Positions 1 to 8,980 of a DNA stretch of 38,516 nucleotides are shown here, one piece after another. The stretch is from an uncultured Saprospiraceae bacterium. Lineage in GTDB: Bacteria > Bacteroidota > Bacteroidia > Chitinophagales > Saprospiraceae. Every line of letters starts with the position of its first letter. Positions within the stretch are counted from its first letter, which is position 1. Below the pieces are notes generated by a model. It had not been told where the DNA came from. It ran no database searches and saw only the letters and a list, made by a program, of their open reading frames with translations. Location: the NCBI GenBank assembly GCA_938022165.1, contig CALIEI010000245.1, positions 1 through 38,516 on the forward strand, read 5' to 3'. The position numbers were made by a program, and so were the translations under genes.

Positions 1-52
1 TAAGATAATCTCCTAAATACAACGAAATATTCGAGCTACTTATGTTGTATAA

Positions 53-195
53 GGGCGAGTCACCGACTTTCGCGAAAAGCTTCAGTCGCTGTCAGGCTGT
101 TCAGGACTGCGCTGTCGCTACGGTATTAGCCACCTGAATAAGGTGGCTAACACAGCGCCCTTTGGTTGCTTCCTTACCATCCTTCTCGCAAAAAA
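53..195 (+). repeat. Dispersed intergenic repeat, copy A (GGGCG family)
   Basis: This GC-richer, non-coding island opens with GGGCGAGTCACC and carries a perfect 10-bp stem hairpin at 126-150 (TTAGCCACCT, 5-nt loop, AGGTGGCTAA). It resembles five other intergenic islands in the window in its opening motif and its run of short hairpins. Boundaries are approximate. The rest of positions 1-310 shows no gene. Confidence 0.55.
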
Positions 196-310
196 TGGCT
201 ACATTCAGATGGTTCTCCTAATTTATTTAGCTTATTTCTTGCTCTTGCGATTTAAAAAGGATTCTGCTAGGTAGTAGATTCAAAATTGATGAGCTGTACT
301 AGGTTCATTG

Positions 311-1843
311 TTAAAATGAGGCGTCTATATCTCCCAACTTTATACCTAATATATTCAGATTAGTGTTACTACTATTGATAGTAGAATTTTGTATGGTATT
401 CCAATTGTGCATCAGTGGATCAGCACCATCTTCAAATTTAAAGTCTTTGTCTATCCACAACCAATTGCTCTCCGTATCTGCAGTAATTTCATTATGCAAA
501 ATGATTTTTCTCATTATTGCTATATCGCTTATATCTAATTTCTTATCCCCATTGACATCTGCCGCTATATACTGATAAGGCGACTTAAACGTTTGCAGTC
601 TTAAAACATGTCGCTCAAGCATTCTTAAATCATTAGTGGTCACTTCTAAAGCGAAGGTAGTCTGCTTGTCTAGGTTGATTAATAGCTCCTCTTCTTCTTG
701 TACTGCAAACAGGAGATTACCATTTTGATCACTTTCTAAGAGTAACGGGTTTTCCTCTCCAATCGCAGTAAGCACCTGACTCAAACCTTCACTATTTAAC
801 GTTTCGAAGGATAAAGACATTTGAATAGAAAGCGGCTGAATTTCACAAACCTCATGGTCGTCAGTTATCACAACTTTGATCGTTTGACTTGCTAGCCTTC
901 CAAGATCATCCTGCAAGTAAACTTCCACTTGATGTTCTTTTCTCACATCACCACAAGAAAAAAAGTCTTGAGAAAGAGTCAATTCAGTATTGGCACAAGC
1001 GATAAACTGGTCTGAAAATATGCTTTCATCTAGCTCAACTGATCCGCTCAAATTTATATTCAAGGTATAAATTTCATCCAAATACAATTGAGGTTGAAAA
1101 CAAGAAAAACTTTCTACACTTGAATCTAATAGAGACAACCATCCTCCATCTTGACTACCAAGAGGTTTAGCATTCCACCAACCCCAACCAAAATAGACTA
1201 AATTTCCCTTTCCAAAAGGAAACTGAACTACGGCACCTTCATTGGTATTATTTTCAGAATGATAAATTATACGGCTATTAGCAGGTAATCCGCTTTCAAT
1301 ATAAACTACTGCATTGTTATTATTTAGCTCATCAGGAGCTACACTAAAATCGCCATCCGTTACATTTTCATGTTTAATACAAGTGCCATCGAGTATTGGC
1401 TCACCGAGTTTTGCATTACTTCCCAGCATTCTATTTATGAAGTCAATAGAATTTCTATTTTGACTGTCATCACTTGATACAACTCCCATTATTATTATCG
1501 AGCCACCATTCTCAACATAACTTTTATAATGATTGAATTGATTATCATTTAACGCTCTAGAAAGATTCTGCTTTTCCATTTCAGGTATAATCACCAAATC
1601 AAATTCATTGTGCGCTACTGTTTCAAAATCCGTAAAGTAGACCAGCTCATGACCTAGGTATTCCAGGGTTTCCTTGAGGTTGGAAGCTTCAGAGAATATA
1701 TTGCCATCCTGAATATCAACATAGTTAGAATCAAAGAATAGTGCAATATTTTTAGCGCATAGATCAATCGGGACAAAGCAAAGGGAAACAAGACCTAAAC
1801 AAGTCAGTAGAATCGATAAAAATTGTCCCCTTATGATTTTCAT
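311..1843 (-). CDS. Secreted protein with GATase-like N-terminal domain and dockerin-like C-terminus
   Basis: About 510 residues. I chose the ATG at 1843 because the longer frame begins with TTG two codons earlier and adds nothing. An N-terminal signal peptide (about residues 5-30) is followed by a domain resembling the class I glutamine-amidotransferase-like/ThuA fold (about 30-245), with strands such as NIALFFDS, DLVIIPE and GGSIIIMGV, and a late GNLVYFGWGWW segment. There is no obvious catalytic Cys/His/Glu triad, so it is probably not an amidotransferase. Residues about 425-510 match the dockerin-like module common in Saprospirales proteins: an EF-hand-like DVNGDKKLDISD segment, a WxxxDKDF segment and a final GIKLGDID. 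In that lineage this module is often followed by a T9SS domain. Here the protein ends four residues after the motif, so sorting would have to use another signal. The substrate is unknown. Confidence 0.7.
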   Translation of the reverse strand: MKIIRGQFLSILLTCLGLVSLCFVPIDLCAKNIALFFDSNYVDIQDGNIFSEASNLKETLEYLGHELVYFTDFETVAHNEFDLVIIPEMEKQNLSRALNDNQFNHYKSYVENGGSIIIMGVVSSDDSQNRNSIDFINRMLGSNAKLGEPILDGTCIKHENVTDGDFSVAPDELNNNNAVVYIESGLPANSRIIYHSENNTNEGAVVQFPFGKGNLVYFGWGWWNAKPLGSQDGGWLSLLDSSVESFSCFQPQLYLDEIYTLNINLSGSVELDESIFSDQFIACANTELTLSQDFFSCGDVRKEHQVEVYLQDDLGRLASQTIKVVITDDHEVCEIQPLSIQMSLSFETLNSEGLSQVLTAIGEENPLLLESDQNGNLLFAVQEEEELLINLDKQTTFALEVTTNDLRMLERHVLRLQTFKSPYQYIAADVNGDKKLDISDIAIMRKIILHNEITADTESNWLWIDKDFKFEDGADPLMHNWNTIQNSTINSSNTNLNILGIKLGDIDASF

Positions 1844-2022
1844 GTGCAATCGAAATCCAGCGTTTATTGGCTAAAGAATGCCAATAGTGAAAGGGGGAAA
1901 GCTGGTTTTTCGTATGAAAAGACTATCCTACAAAATAAGGGAAATAATCAAGAGACTAAATACCCCAAATCTGATATTTAGCGCATGAGGAAAAAAGCTA
2001 ATACGATATTAGAGTATAATGA

Positions 2023-2209
2023 TGAGTCCACTCCGAAAAGTCACGAAACCACAAAATGACTCTTTTCGCGATATTTTTCATTTTCTCAATCCACTGATGC
2101 CTGTGCGACTATAAATAGGCGTGCTCAGGTATCACTGAATTTCGAGAATAAAAAATCTCACTCAAAATAGCCCATTTTTTGCAATCCGCTACTTTCCGGA
2201 GTGGACTCA
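2023..2209 (+). mobile_element. MITE-like element, copy 1 (187 bp, terminal inverted repeats)
   Basis: The element starts TGAGTCCACTCCGAAAAGT and ends with the inverse of the same 19 bases with one mismatch. It matches the copy at 15351-15537 with 5 substitutions in 187 bases and no indels. It encodes no protein, and its two halves pair over much of their length, so it can fold as one long hairpin. ATGA flanks both sides and looks like a 4-bp target duplication. It lies in the gap 1844-2306, beyond the terminator of the giant SprB-type gene. I see no gene in the rest of that gap. The parent transposase family cannot be assigned from the window. Confidence 0.8.
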
Positions 2210-2255
2210 ATGATAAATAGCAAAATCAGTAAAAAGATCTGGCCTAAAACACAAA

Positions 2256-2284
2256 AACCGGTCACCTACATTAGGCAACCGGTT
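2256..2284 (-). terminator. Rho-independent terminator of the SprB/PKD gene
   Basis: Read on the minus strand, the stem pairs AACCGGT with ACCGGTT and, inside, CCTA with TAGG around a 3-nt loop. A T-rich tract follows. It begins about 22 nt after the stop codon at 2307, so it serves the 1318-residue gene. Confidence 0.8.
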
Positions 2285-2306
2285 CTTGACATTTGGAAAA
2301 GATATC

Positions 2307-5300
2307 TTAGTTAATCTTCGTGAATTTTATCAATTCTACTTGATCTTCACCATGTAGTACACGTAAGTAGTACACACCTGCAGGCAGGTTATTGGTGTCA
2401 ATTGAAGATTTATTATAAGAAGATGCATCCATCTTCATCGTATTATTTACAGTTCCAATAGTTGAAATAATCTCAATTTGAACATCACCTTCAATCAAAT
2501 TAACGTTTTCAATAGTTAAGTTTGAAGAAACTGGGTTCGGGAAGATCTCAAAGTTTTGCTCAGAATTTGGTCTGTTCATTTCTTGAGATATATCAGAGAA
2601 TACATAATTGCCAGAAGCATCTATTCTCTTGATACGGTAGTAGTTCATTCCCTTTGCAGGAGATTCATCGCTGAAGTTGTAGAAGCTTAAGTCATTAGCC
2701 GTAGAAGCTATTTCAGTCAATACTTCAAAGTTAGCACCGTCAGTAGATCTTTCTACATGATAAGTCGCTCCTGAAGCGTCATTATCAGTAATCCAACTTA
2801 CTTCTACAGTTTCTTCATTCATTATTGTATTGAAGGTTATAATTTGAGCACAAGACATAACCTCGCAAACAACTACGTTAGATTCAATAACAAATTCAGG
2901 ACAACCTTCTCTTCTTGCACATCTAGCATAAAATCTAGTTTCAAATGCAGGTCCTAATTGAAGACAATCAGAATTACTGTTAGGTACAGGTATCCAAGTA
3001 CCAGGATTCGGTACTCCACCGTTCGGAGAACATATCCATAGGTATTCTATCGGAGCAGTTCCTCCACCACCAGCTGGCACTACACTTGTAAATTTAGGTG
3101 GTATTTCACCTGGACAAACTGAATGCGAACCAGCAACTTGACCACCAGAAGTTACGTTATTACAAGTTTCAAAAATACCTGCATCAAACGAAAGCTCGTC
3201 TTTATCATTGATGCCGTCACCATTCATATCGATAATTTCTGGCAGACCATCTCCATCTGCATCTATTAAGTCAAAAGGCATTGTTTTACCTGTTTCAGGA
3301 TCAGCATCAGAATCATTATTATCATCGTTGTTCATAGGATCACTAGATGAACCAGAACCATCACCATCTATACAAGTATATTCTACACCATTGTACACTA
3401 CAGTTGCAAAGAATTGGATATAATAAGTACCCGGGTTAACACATTCGAAAAGGTAGAATCCTTCTGAATCCGTTATTGTTGACTCCACTATAACATCATC
3501 AGCAGTACATGCTAAACCATCAGGTCCAGGTCCCATTAAGTTAACAGGAACACTTTCTGCTCCTGATTCATTTTGATCTTGAAGACAATCTTCACTATTA
3601 TCAAACCAAACATAGTTTCCGATATTGAAACCAGGATTATCAATCTCAACAGTTCCCTCTTGAGTACAACCTGAAAGAACATCAGTAACAGTAACTGTGT
3701 AAGTTCCCTCACCAAGTCCACTTATAGTTCCACCAGTTTCACCGTTACTCCACTCGTAAGTAAAGTCACCGTTTCCACTATTGGCAGTTACAGATGCTTC
3801 ACCGTCCATACCTCCACATTCGGAGATTGGTGAAGATTCTTCTGCAGTTATATCGAATATGCCTACTACAGCTGTAGTCGTTGTTGTACTTGTACATCCT
3901 TCTGCACTTGTCGATACCACAGTGATAGTGTAAGTACCAGGCATCATCATAGTATAAGAAACGTCTGCACCTTCTGGATCAATAGATCCTCCTGAAGCAG
4001 TCCAAGCAAAAGTAGCATCTGGATCAGATGAACTAGCACTTAGATTTAAAGATTCACCTGGCGTACAAATTGTGTTGCCATTTGGATCATCTGTGATGCT
4101 CACATCTGTCCCACCTTCTACAGTAACTTCTGTTGTCGCTGTTCCAATACATCCTTCTGCATTTGTCGCTTCAACAGTTATAGTATATGTGCCAGGCATC
4201 ATCATAGTATAAGTAACGTCTGCACCTTCTGGATCAATAGTTCCTGCAGAAGCAGTCCAAGCATAAGTAACATCTGGATCAGATGAAGTAGCACTTAAAT
4301 CTAAAGACGCACCTGCACAAATAGTATTCCCATCAGGATTATCAGTTATAGTTACATCTGGAGATTCCATTACAGTAACTGTAGCCATTCCAACTCCCAT
4401 ACATCCATTCTCGTCAGTAACAGAAACCAAAATTTGATAATCACCAGGCATCATCATAGTATAAGTAGTAGTAGCTTCATCTGTAGTGCTTAACAAACCA
4501 GCAGAAGCAAACCATTCATAAGTTACATTTGTCGCAGAAGAAGTTGCTGCAAGATCAAGAGGTTCTCCAGGACAAATAATAGAAACTTCAGGATCAATTG
4601 TTACCGTGGGTGCATCATTTCTTTCTATAAGAATAGGATCACTCAATGAGAAACAACCTTGCAAATCAGCTGCATTAGCGCCTAATTCCGCTCCCATTAA
4701 ACCATCTTCAAAAGTAAGGTACCAAATCAAGCAATTACCTGCTCCTGTTGGTTCAAAATTGAAAGGTGGTAACTGTGGCAATGCTAAGATAACTCCATTT
4801 GCATCTGTGATAACCCATGCAGCATTTGAACCCATACCTGGATCATCAACTGTCACGTCAACAAAATCATCTTCCATATCATTTACACACACAACCGTAG
4901 GATCAGTTGTAGATATTGTAGCTGGCTCAGTAGACAATCTATCTACAGGCAAACTATTTGAAAGGTCAAAACAACCTTGTATATCACTTGCATTATTTCC
5001 AACTTCAGCTCCAGTTATACTTCCGTCATAAACTAGACACCAAATAAGACAAAGTCCAGGTCCTGCTCCATCCAAATCAATAACGTTTGAAGGAGGAAGT
5101 GCCAAGATAAGTCCATTTGCATCTGTTACCACCCACTGCTTAGCAACACCAGTAGAAGCTCCAGAAGTATTTACTGTAATAGGATCAGGCTCACCATCAC
5201 CAGCACAAATAGTAGTAGGATCATTTGTAGATATAGTACCTGCATTTGGTGCACTATCACCAGCCACTTCTACAGAAGATACTGCAAAACAACCTTGTGA

Positions 5301-6263
5301 ATCTGTAACTGTTACCGTATAAACACCTGGCGCAAGACCAGAGATCATAGCTGTAGTTGCACCATTACTCCAACTGTAAGTATAAGGTGGAACCCCACCT
5401 GTAGCATTCGCTGTCGCTGAACCTGTCGCAGATCCACAAGCAGTACCTGTTGCACTTGTAGAAACAGAAAGATTAGAAGCCATACCTTCTACAACAACAG
5501 TAGCAATACCTTGACATCCTTCAGCAGAAGTAACTGTTACCGTATATGTACCTGGTGCTAGACCAGTTATAGTTTGTGTAGTCCCTCCATTACTCCATGA
5601 GTAAGTGTAAGGTGCCATACCTCCTGTCGGATTAGCAGTGGCAGTACCATCAGCTGTAGTACATCCAGTACCTGTACTAGAAGCTGTAACATTTAAGTTT
5701 CCAGCAGAACTAACAAACACAGTAGTTGAATTTGAACATCCTTGTGAATCCGTTACTGTAACTGAAATGTCTCCTGGACATAGTCCAGTCGCGATTGGCG
5801 TAGTTTGTCCATCGCTCCACTGATAAGTATATGGTGGAGCACCTAACATAGCATGAGGATCGGCAGTACCATCACATGATCCGCAAGTTGCAGGAGTAGA
5901 AGTTGGCATAAGCCAAATTCCTTCAGGACCAACCATAACAGATACGGTTGTAGATGCAACACATCCAGTAGCATCCGTTACTGTAACTTGATAATCACCT
6001 GGTAACAAACTTGAAGCAACTACAAAAGTTTCTCCAGTTGACCATAAATAGGTGTAAGGTTGAACGCCACCAGTAGCAATTACAGTAGCCGTTCCATCTG
6101 CACTAACATCGCAGGTGGCATAACTGGAGTTTGGCTCCAGATTAATACCATTGGCATCAACAGTAGCCAAAGCTACATTTGAGATACCAAGGCATAGGAT
6201 GAGGCAAAAGGCCGTCATCATTTTGGTTAATAATTTGTTCGTTCGTAGGTACATCTTTTCCAT
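2307..6263 (-). CDS. Giant secreted SprB/PKD-repeat protein with T9SS type A sorting domain
   Basis: 1318 residues. A signal peptide occupies about residues 1-34. SprB-type repeats (PYTYxWSNG...TYTVTVTxxxGC pattern) lie at about 50-108, 124-186, 199-258 and 275-332. Two related blocks containing WVxTDANGxILALP and CLIWxL occupy about 343-548. Three PKD-like modules with the shared TYTMMMPG motif follow (about 548-800), then a fifth SprB repeat (about 811-875), an SdrD-B-like domain starting NYVWFDNSEDC (about 875-1028), a Cys-containing stretch, a fibronectin III-like domain (about 1138-1225) and the T9SS domain (about 1235-1318, FEIFPNPVSSNLTIE, ending KFTKIN). SprB repeats are known from Flavobacterium gliding adhesins, but this protein is far shorter than SprB and is not that gene. 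It is probably a cell-surface or released adhesin. It is monocistronic, with its own terminator. Confidence 0.85.
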   Translation of the reverse strand: MEKMYLRTNKLLTKMMTAFCLILCLGISNVALATVDANGINLEPNSSYATCDVSADGTATVIATGGVQPYTYLWSTGETFVVASSLLPGDYQVTVTDATGCVASTTVSVMVGPEGIWLMPTSTPATCGSCDGTADPHAMLGAPPYTYQWSDGQTTPIATGLCPGDISVTVTDSQGCSNSTTVFVSSAGNLNVTASSTGTGCTTADGTATANPTGGMAPYTYSWSNGGTTQTITGLAPGTYTVTVTSAEGCQGIATVVVEGMASNLSVSTSATGTACGSATGSATANATGGVPPYTYSWSNGATTAMISGLAPGVYTVTVTDSQGCFAVSSVEVAGDSAPNAGTISTNDPTTICAGDGEPDPITVNTSGASTGVAKQWVVTDANGLILALPPSNVIDLDGAGPGLCLIWCLVYDGSITGAEVGNNASDIQGCFDLSNSLPVDRLSTEPATISTTDPTVVCVNDMEDDFVDVTVDDPGMGSNAAWVITDANGVILALPQLPPFNFEPTGAGNCLIWYLTFEDGLMGAELGANAADLQGCFSLSDPILIERNDAPTVTIDPEVSIICPGEPLDLAATSSATNVTYEWFASAGLLSTTDEATTTYTMMMPGDYQILVSVTDENGCMGVGMATVTVMESPDVTITDNPDGNTICAGASLDLSATSSDPDVTYAWTASAGTIDPEGADVTYTMMMPGTYTITVEATNAEGCIGTATTEVTVEGGTDVSITDDPNGNTICTPGESLNLSASSSDPDATFAWTASGGSIDPEGADVSYTMMMPGTYTITVVSTSAEGCTSTTTTTAVVGIFDITAEESSPISECGGMDGEASVTANSGNGDFTYEWSNGETGGTISGLGEGTYTVTVTDVLSGCTQEGTVEIDNPGFNIGNYVWFDNSEDCLQDQNESGAESVPVNLMGPGPDGLACTADDVIVESTITDSEGFYLFECVNPGTYYIQFFATVVYNGVEYTCIDGDGSGSSSDPMNNDDNNDSDADPETGKTMPFDLIDADGDGLPEIIDMNGDGINDKDELSFDAGIFETCNNVTSGGQVAGSHSVCPGEIPPKFTSVVPAGGGGTAPIEYLWICSPNGGVPNPGTWIPVPNSNSDCLQLGPAFETRFYARCARREGCPEFVIESNVVVCEVMSCAQIITFNTIMNEETVEVSWITDNDASGATYHVERSTDGANFEVLTEIASTANDLSFYNFSDESPAKGMNYYRIKRIDASGNYVFSDISQEMNRPNSEQNFEIFPNPVSSNLTIENVNLIEGDVQIEIISTIGTVNNTMKMDASSYNKSSIDTNNLPAGVYYLRVLHGEDQVELIKFTKIN

Positions 6264-6442
6264 ACTTTAGTTTAGTAATTTTTTCTATATCAAATTAATA
6301 CAAGCGAACATACTCATACCACAATAGTAGAATAGTTCGACTAAATTAGAGATAAACTTATTTACGGTTTAAGGAAGTTTTTATGGTAAGTGGGACAACA
6401 ACTTTTATACATCAAAAGTCATTGGTTGTTTGGAAGTTAAGT

Positions 6443-6473
6443 CAAAAGTAATACTAAAATAACACAATGACAA
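6443..6473 (-). promoter_or_regulatory. Candidate promoter for the SprB/PKD gene
   Basis: On the minus strand this reads TTG, 20 nt, TACTTTTG, which fits the Bacteroidota -33/-7 pattern (TTTG...TAnnTTTG). It would give a leader of about 175 nt. The rest of the AT-rich gap 6264-6791 holds no gene. It has only a short inverted repeat, ATACCC/GGGTAT, at 6616-6634. Confidence 0.35.
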
Positions 6474-6791
6474 TACTTGTATTTACAATAGTATAGTTTT
6501 AAGATGCAGAAGTTTAGTAAAAGTAACATTTAGCAGAAGTAATAAAATATCTGTAATTCATAAGGTATTGATTTACAATTATTTATTAGCAATAATTAGT
6601 GGAAATTTTAGGCTCATACCCTATAATGGGTATTTATCGAAAAAGTGCAAAATTTTTTTGGATGGAATTCTTGAATTTGGTCCTAAATGAAGAATTTCAC
6701 ATAAGTTCATTTCATTTTCGTTTAGCTCCTTATACTTTAGAAATCAATTTAATATCAAGTTAGCCAGTCACAATATCGCAAATTCATACTG

Positions 6792-8612
6792 TTAAGACTT
6801 TTTACTCATCTTATTCATTAGATAAATTGCTATGGCAACTATTACTGTTGCAAATAGTCCTTTAAGAGGTTGATTCAATAAAAAATATCCGATACCAAAA
6901 AGGCTACCAAAACTTATGGTCAAAGCGATGATCCACTGAAGAGTAGATTTACCAAAACTATCAATTCCAACTTTATTGCTCCTTCCTTGCCATAGGCCTA
7001 TCGGGTTTGTCTTCTCAATAAAAATATTTAAGACTTTTGGTTCAACGGGTTTAGTGAACAGTGTAACTATGATGGCTTCCCCCAAACTGATAATAGTTAT
7101 AATCAATAGCGCATAGGTGTCATAATGTGCAATAGCATAGTCTGTTTTGATTGAGGCAAAGAAAATAGTACCCAGAACCGCAACTGTCATTGCAGTAATC
7201 TCAGTGTAGGCATTCGCTCTCCACCAAAACCATCTAATTAGATGTGCGACTCCTAATCCTGAGGCTGCATTAATAAAAAACTTCCATGCTCCAGCTATAG
7301 AATCTATTTGACTAGAAACCAAAATGGCTATAAGCAAAATGACGAAGACCAAAATCCTACTAAATCGAATCAAAGTCTTTTGATCCGCACTTGGATTGAT
7401 AAATCTTAGATAAATATCATTAACCATATACGAAGCTCCCCAATTGAGATGTGTATCCACTGTACTCATAAAGGCAGCCATAAGACTTGTGAAAGCTAAA
7501 CCCAACAATCCTGCAGGTAATAAAATCTTCATAAGTATAGGGTAAGCTAATTCTCTATCTGCAGATATAGCCGCTGCATATTCAGGATAATTTGCACCTG
7601 GGTTATCGAATGGAAATAATATCAAAGAAACAAGCGCAACCAAAACCCACGGCCATGTTCGCAAAGCAACAAAGGCGATAGAAAAAAGTATACTTCCATT
7701 TTTAGCATCTTCAGGGGATTTTGCAGTGTTGATTCGTTGAGCAATGTAACCTGTGCCATCCGAATCAAATCTCACCCACCACTGCACTAATATATAAATC
7801 ATAAAGATTTGAAAAGGCAACATGGTATTATCAAAAGAAGGAATAAACTCTAACAAATGGTTTGCTTTTTCTGTACCATAAATCTCATGTATAGAATTTA
7901 CCATTTCACTCGTTCCGCCAACAGACTTCACTGCGAAGTATGCGAAATAAATGGCGCTGATCATCGCTATAGCAAACTGAAAAAGGTCAGTCAAAATCAC
8001 TCCTCTTATTCCACCTAAAGAGGAATAGATACTTACAAAAATTAATAGCACAACAATGGTCAAAGAAGCATTTAGATCATCCTTGAAAAGCATAAAAGCT
8101 GGATAAATATTTTCGATGCTTTGAAATGTACTTTGCCCTAGAATATCAGACCAATCAATGAATGGTCCTGCAATTTTAACTGCTGCAGTAGTTACCCAAC
8201 CAAGGATAAAACAGTTCAAAACAATTCCAAAAAAGAATGCTTTAAAACCTCGTAAAAAAGCAGCTCCTTTTCCGTCGTATCTAAGTTCTATAAGTTCAAC
8301 ATCGGTGAGTACTCCAGAAGAGTGCCAGCGTTGACTAAAGAATATGGCTACAGTAATGTAGGTGGCCACCCAAGACCACCAAAACCAGTTACCAGAGATA
8401 CCTGTGTTGGCAGTTATTCCTGTGATAGCCAAAGGAGTATCAGCAGCAAAGGTGGTAGCGATTATAGAAATTCCTAGCCACCACCACGGAATAGATCTAT
8501 CCGCTGAGAAGTATGACTTCATACCTGTCTGGGCTTTTTTAGAAACCCAAACGCCGATAGCAAAAATTCCTATCAGGTAGCTGATAAATATAATCCAATC
8601 GATTGCTTCCAT
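6792..8612 (-). CDS. Sodium:solute symporter (SSS family)
   Basis: 606 residues from the ATG at 8612. An upstream in-frame extension to 8735 adds 41 residues with no family character, whereas MEAIDWIIFISYLIGIF is a normal first transmembrane segment of this family. About 14 hydrophobic segments follow. Family-type stretches include the SYFSADRSIPWWWLGIS region after helix 1, TTFAADTPLAITG in the substrate/sodium region, SSLGGIRGVILTDLFQF, and the late STVDTHLNWGASYMVND segment. These symporters use the sodium gradient to import sugars, amino acids, vitamins or similar solutes across the inner membrane. The substrate cannot be read from sequence. Its divergent neighbour is an exported M20 peptidase, which hints at uptake of an amino acid or a hydrolysis product, but that link is inference. 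Confidence 0.88.
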   Translation of the reverse strand: MEAIDWIIFISYLIGIFAIGVWVSKKAQTGMKSYFSADRSIPWWWLGISIIATTFAADTPLAITGITANTGISGNWFWWSWVATYITVAIFFSQRWHSSGVLTDVELIELRYDGKGAAFLRGFKAFFFGIVLNCFILGWVTTAAVKIAGPFIDWSDILGQSTFQSIENIYPAFMLFKDDLNASLTIVVLLIFVSIYSSLGGIRGVILTDLFQFAIAMISAIYFAYFAVKSVGGTSEMVNSIHEIYGTEKANHLLEFIPSFDNTMLPFQIFMIYILVQWWVRFDSDGTGYIAQRINTAKSPEDAKNGSILFSIAFVALRTWPWVLVALVSLILFPFDNPGANYPEYAAAISADRELAYPILMKILLPAGLLGLAFTSLMAAFMSTVDTHLNWGASYMVNDIYLRFINPSADQKTLIRFSRILVFVILLIAILVSSQIDSIAGAWKFFINAASGLGVAHLIRWFWWRANAYTEITAMTVAVLGTIFFASIKTDYAIAHYDTYALLIITIISLGEAIIVTLFTKPVEPKVLNIFIEKTNPIGLWQGRSNKVGIDSFGKSTLQWIIALTISFGSLFGIGYFLLNQPLKGLFATVIVAIAIYLMNKMSKKS

Positions 8613-8751
8613 AAACCGAAAGTAATGAATAATTTTAAATGTTTCGGAACTATATTTAGCCAAGTAAAACACTGATCCGCTGCAATAATCAGATTTAAAA
8701 GGATATTGCAATAGTAGGATTAACTGATTACTCAACTAAAAAATTTTGGAC

Positions 8752-8921
8752 TAGCGCTGTGCAGTAGTCCCGATTTTTTATCGGGAGACTCGAAGGCTTT
8801 CTTGGCTATTTTTTATAGCCAAGAAAACGAAGAGGCCGAGTGAATAGCGAGCTACGGAACATAGCGACCACCGATGCGCATGGTCGGTGCATTGGCATAG
8901 GTGGTAGGCCCCAAAAAATAA
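8752..8921 (-). repeat. Dispersed intergenic repeat, copy B (GGGCG family)
   Basis: Read on the minus strand it opens with TTATTTTTTGGGGCC, the same kind of opening as copies E and F. It contains consecutive hairpins: CCCGAT/ATCGGG near 8769-8786 and a 12-bp stem around TTTCTTGGCTAT/ATAGCCAAGAAA at 8798-8826. It fills most of the divergent gap 8613-8980. A reading frame runs through it into the M20 gene, but that extension is an artefact. Confidence 0.5.
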
Positions 8922-8980
8922 GACTTAAAAAGACAAAGATTTTTCTTAATTTAGAGATCATAATCATAAAAAATAATAGT

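Noticed and set aside
2307-6263. The gliding adhesin SprB itself
   Set aside because: SprB repeats are shared by many surface proteins. This protein is far shorter, and no gliding or T9SS machinery genes are next to it.
6616-6634. Terminator for the symporter gene
   Set aside because: The inverted repeat has only 6-bp arms, no T-run on the minus strand and lies about 160 nt from the stop codon.
8840-8980. N-terminal extension of the M20 enzyme
   Set aside because: It runs through a dispersed repeat and would bury a clear signal peptide that starts at 8981.
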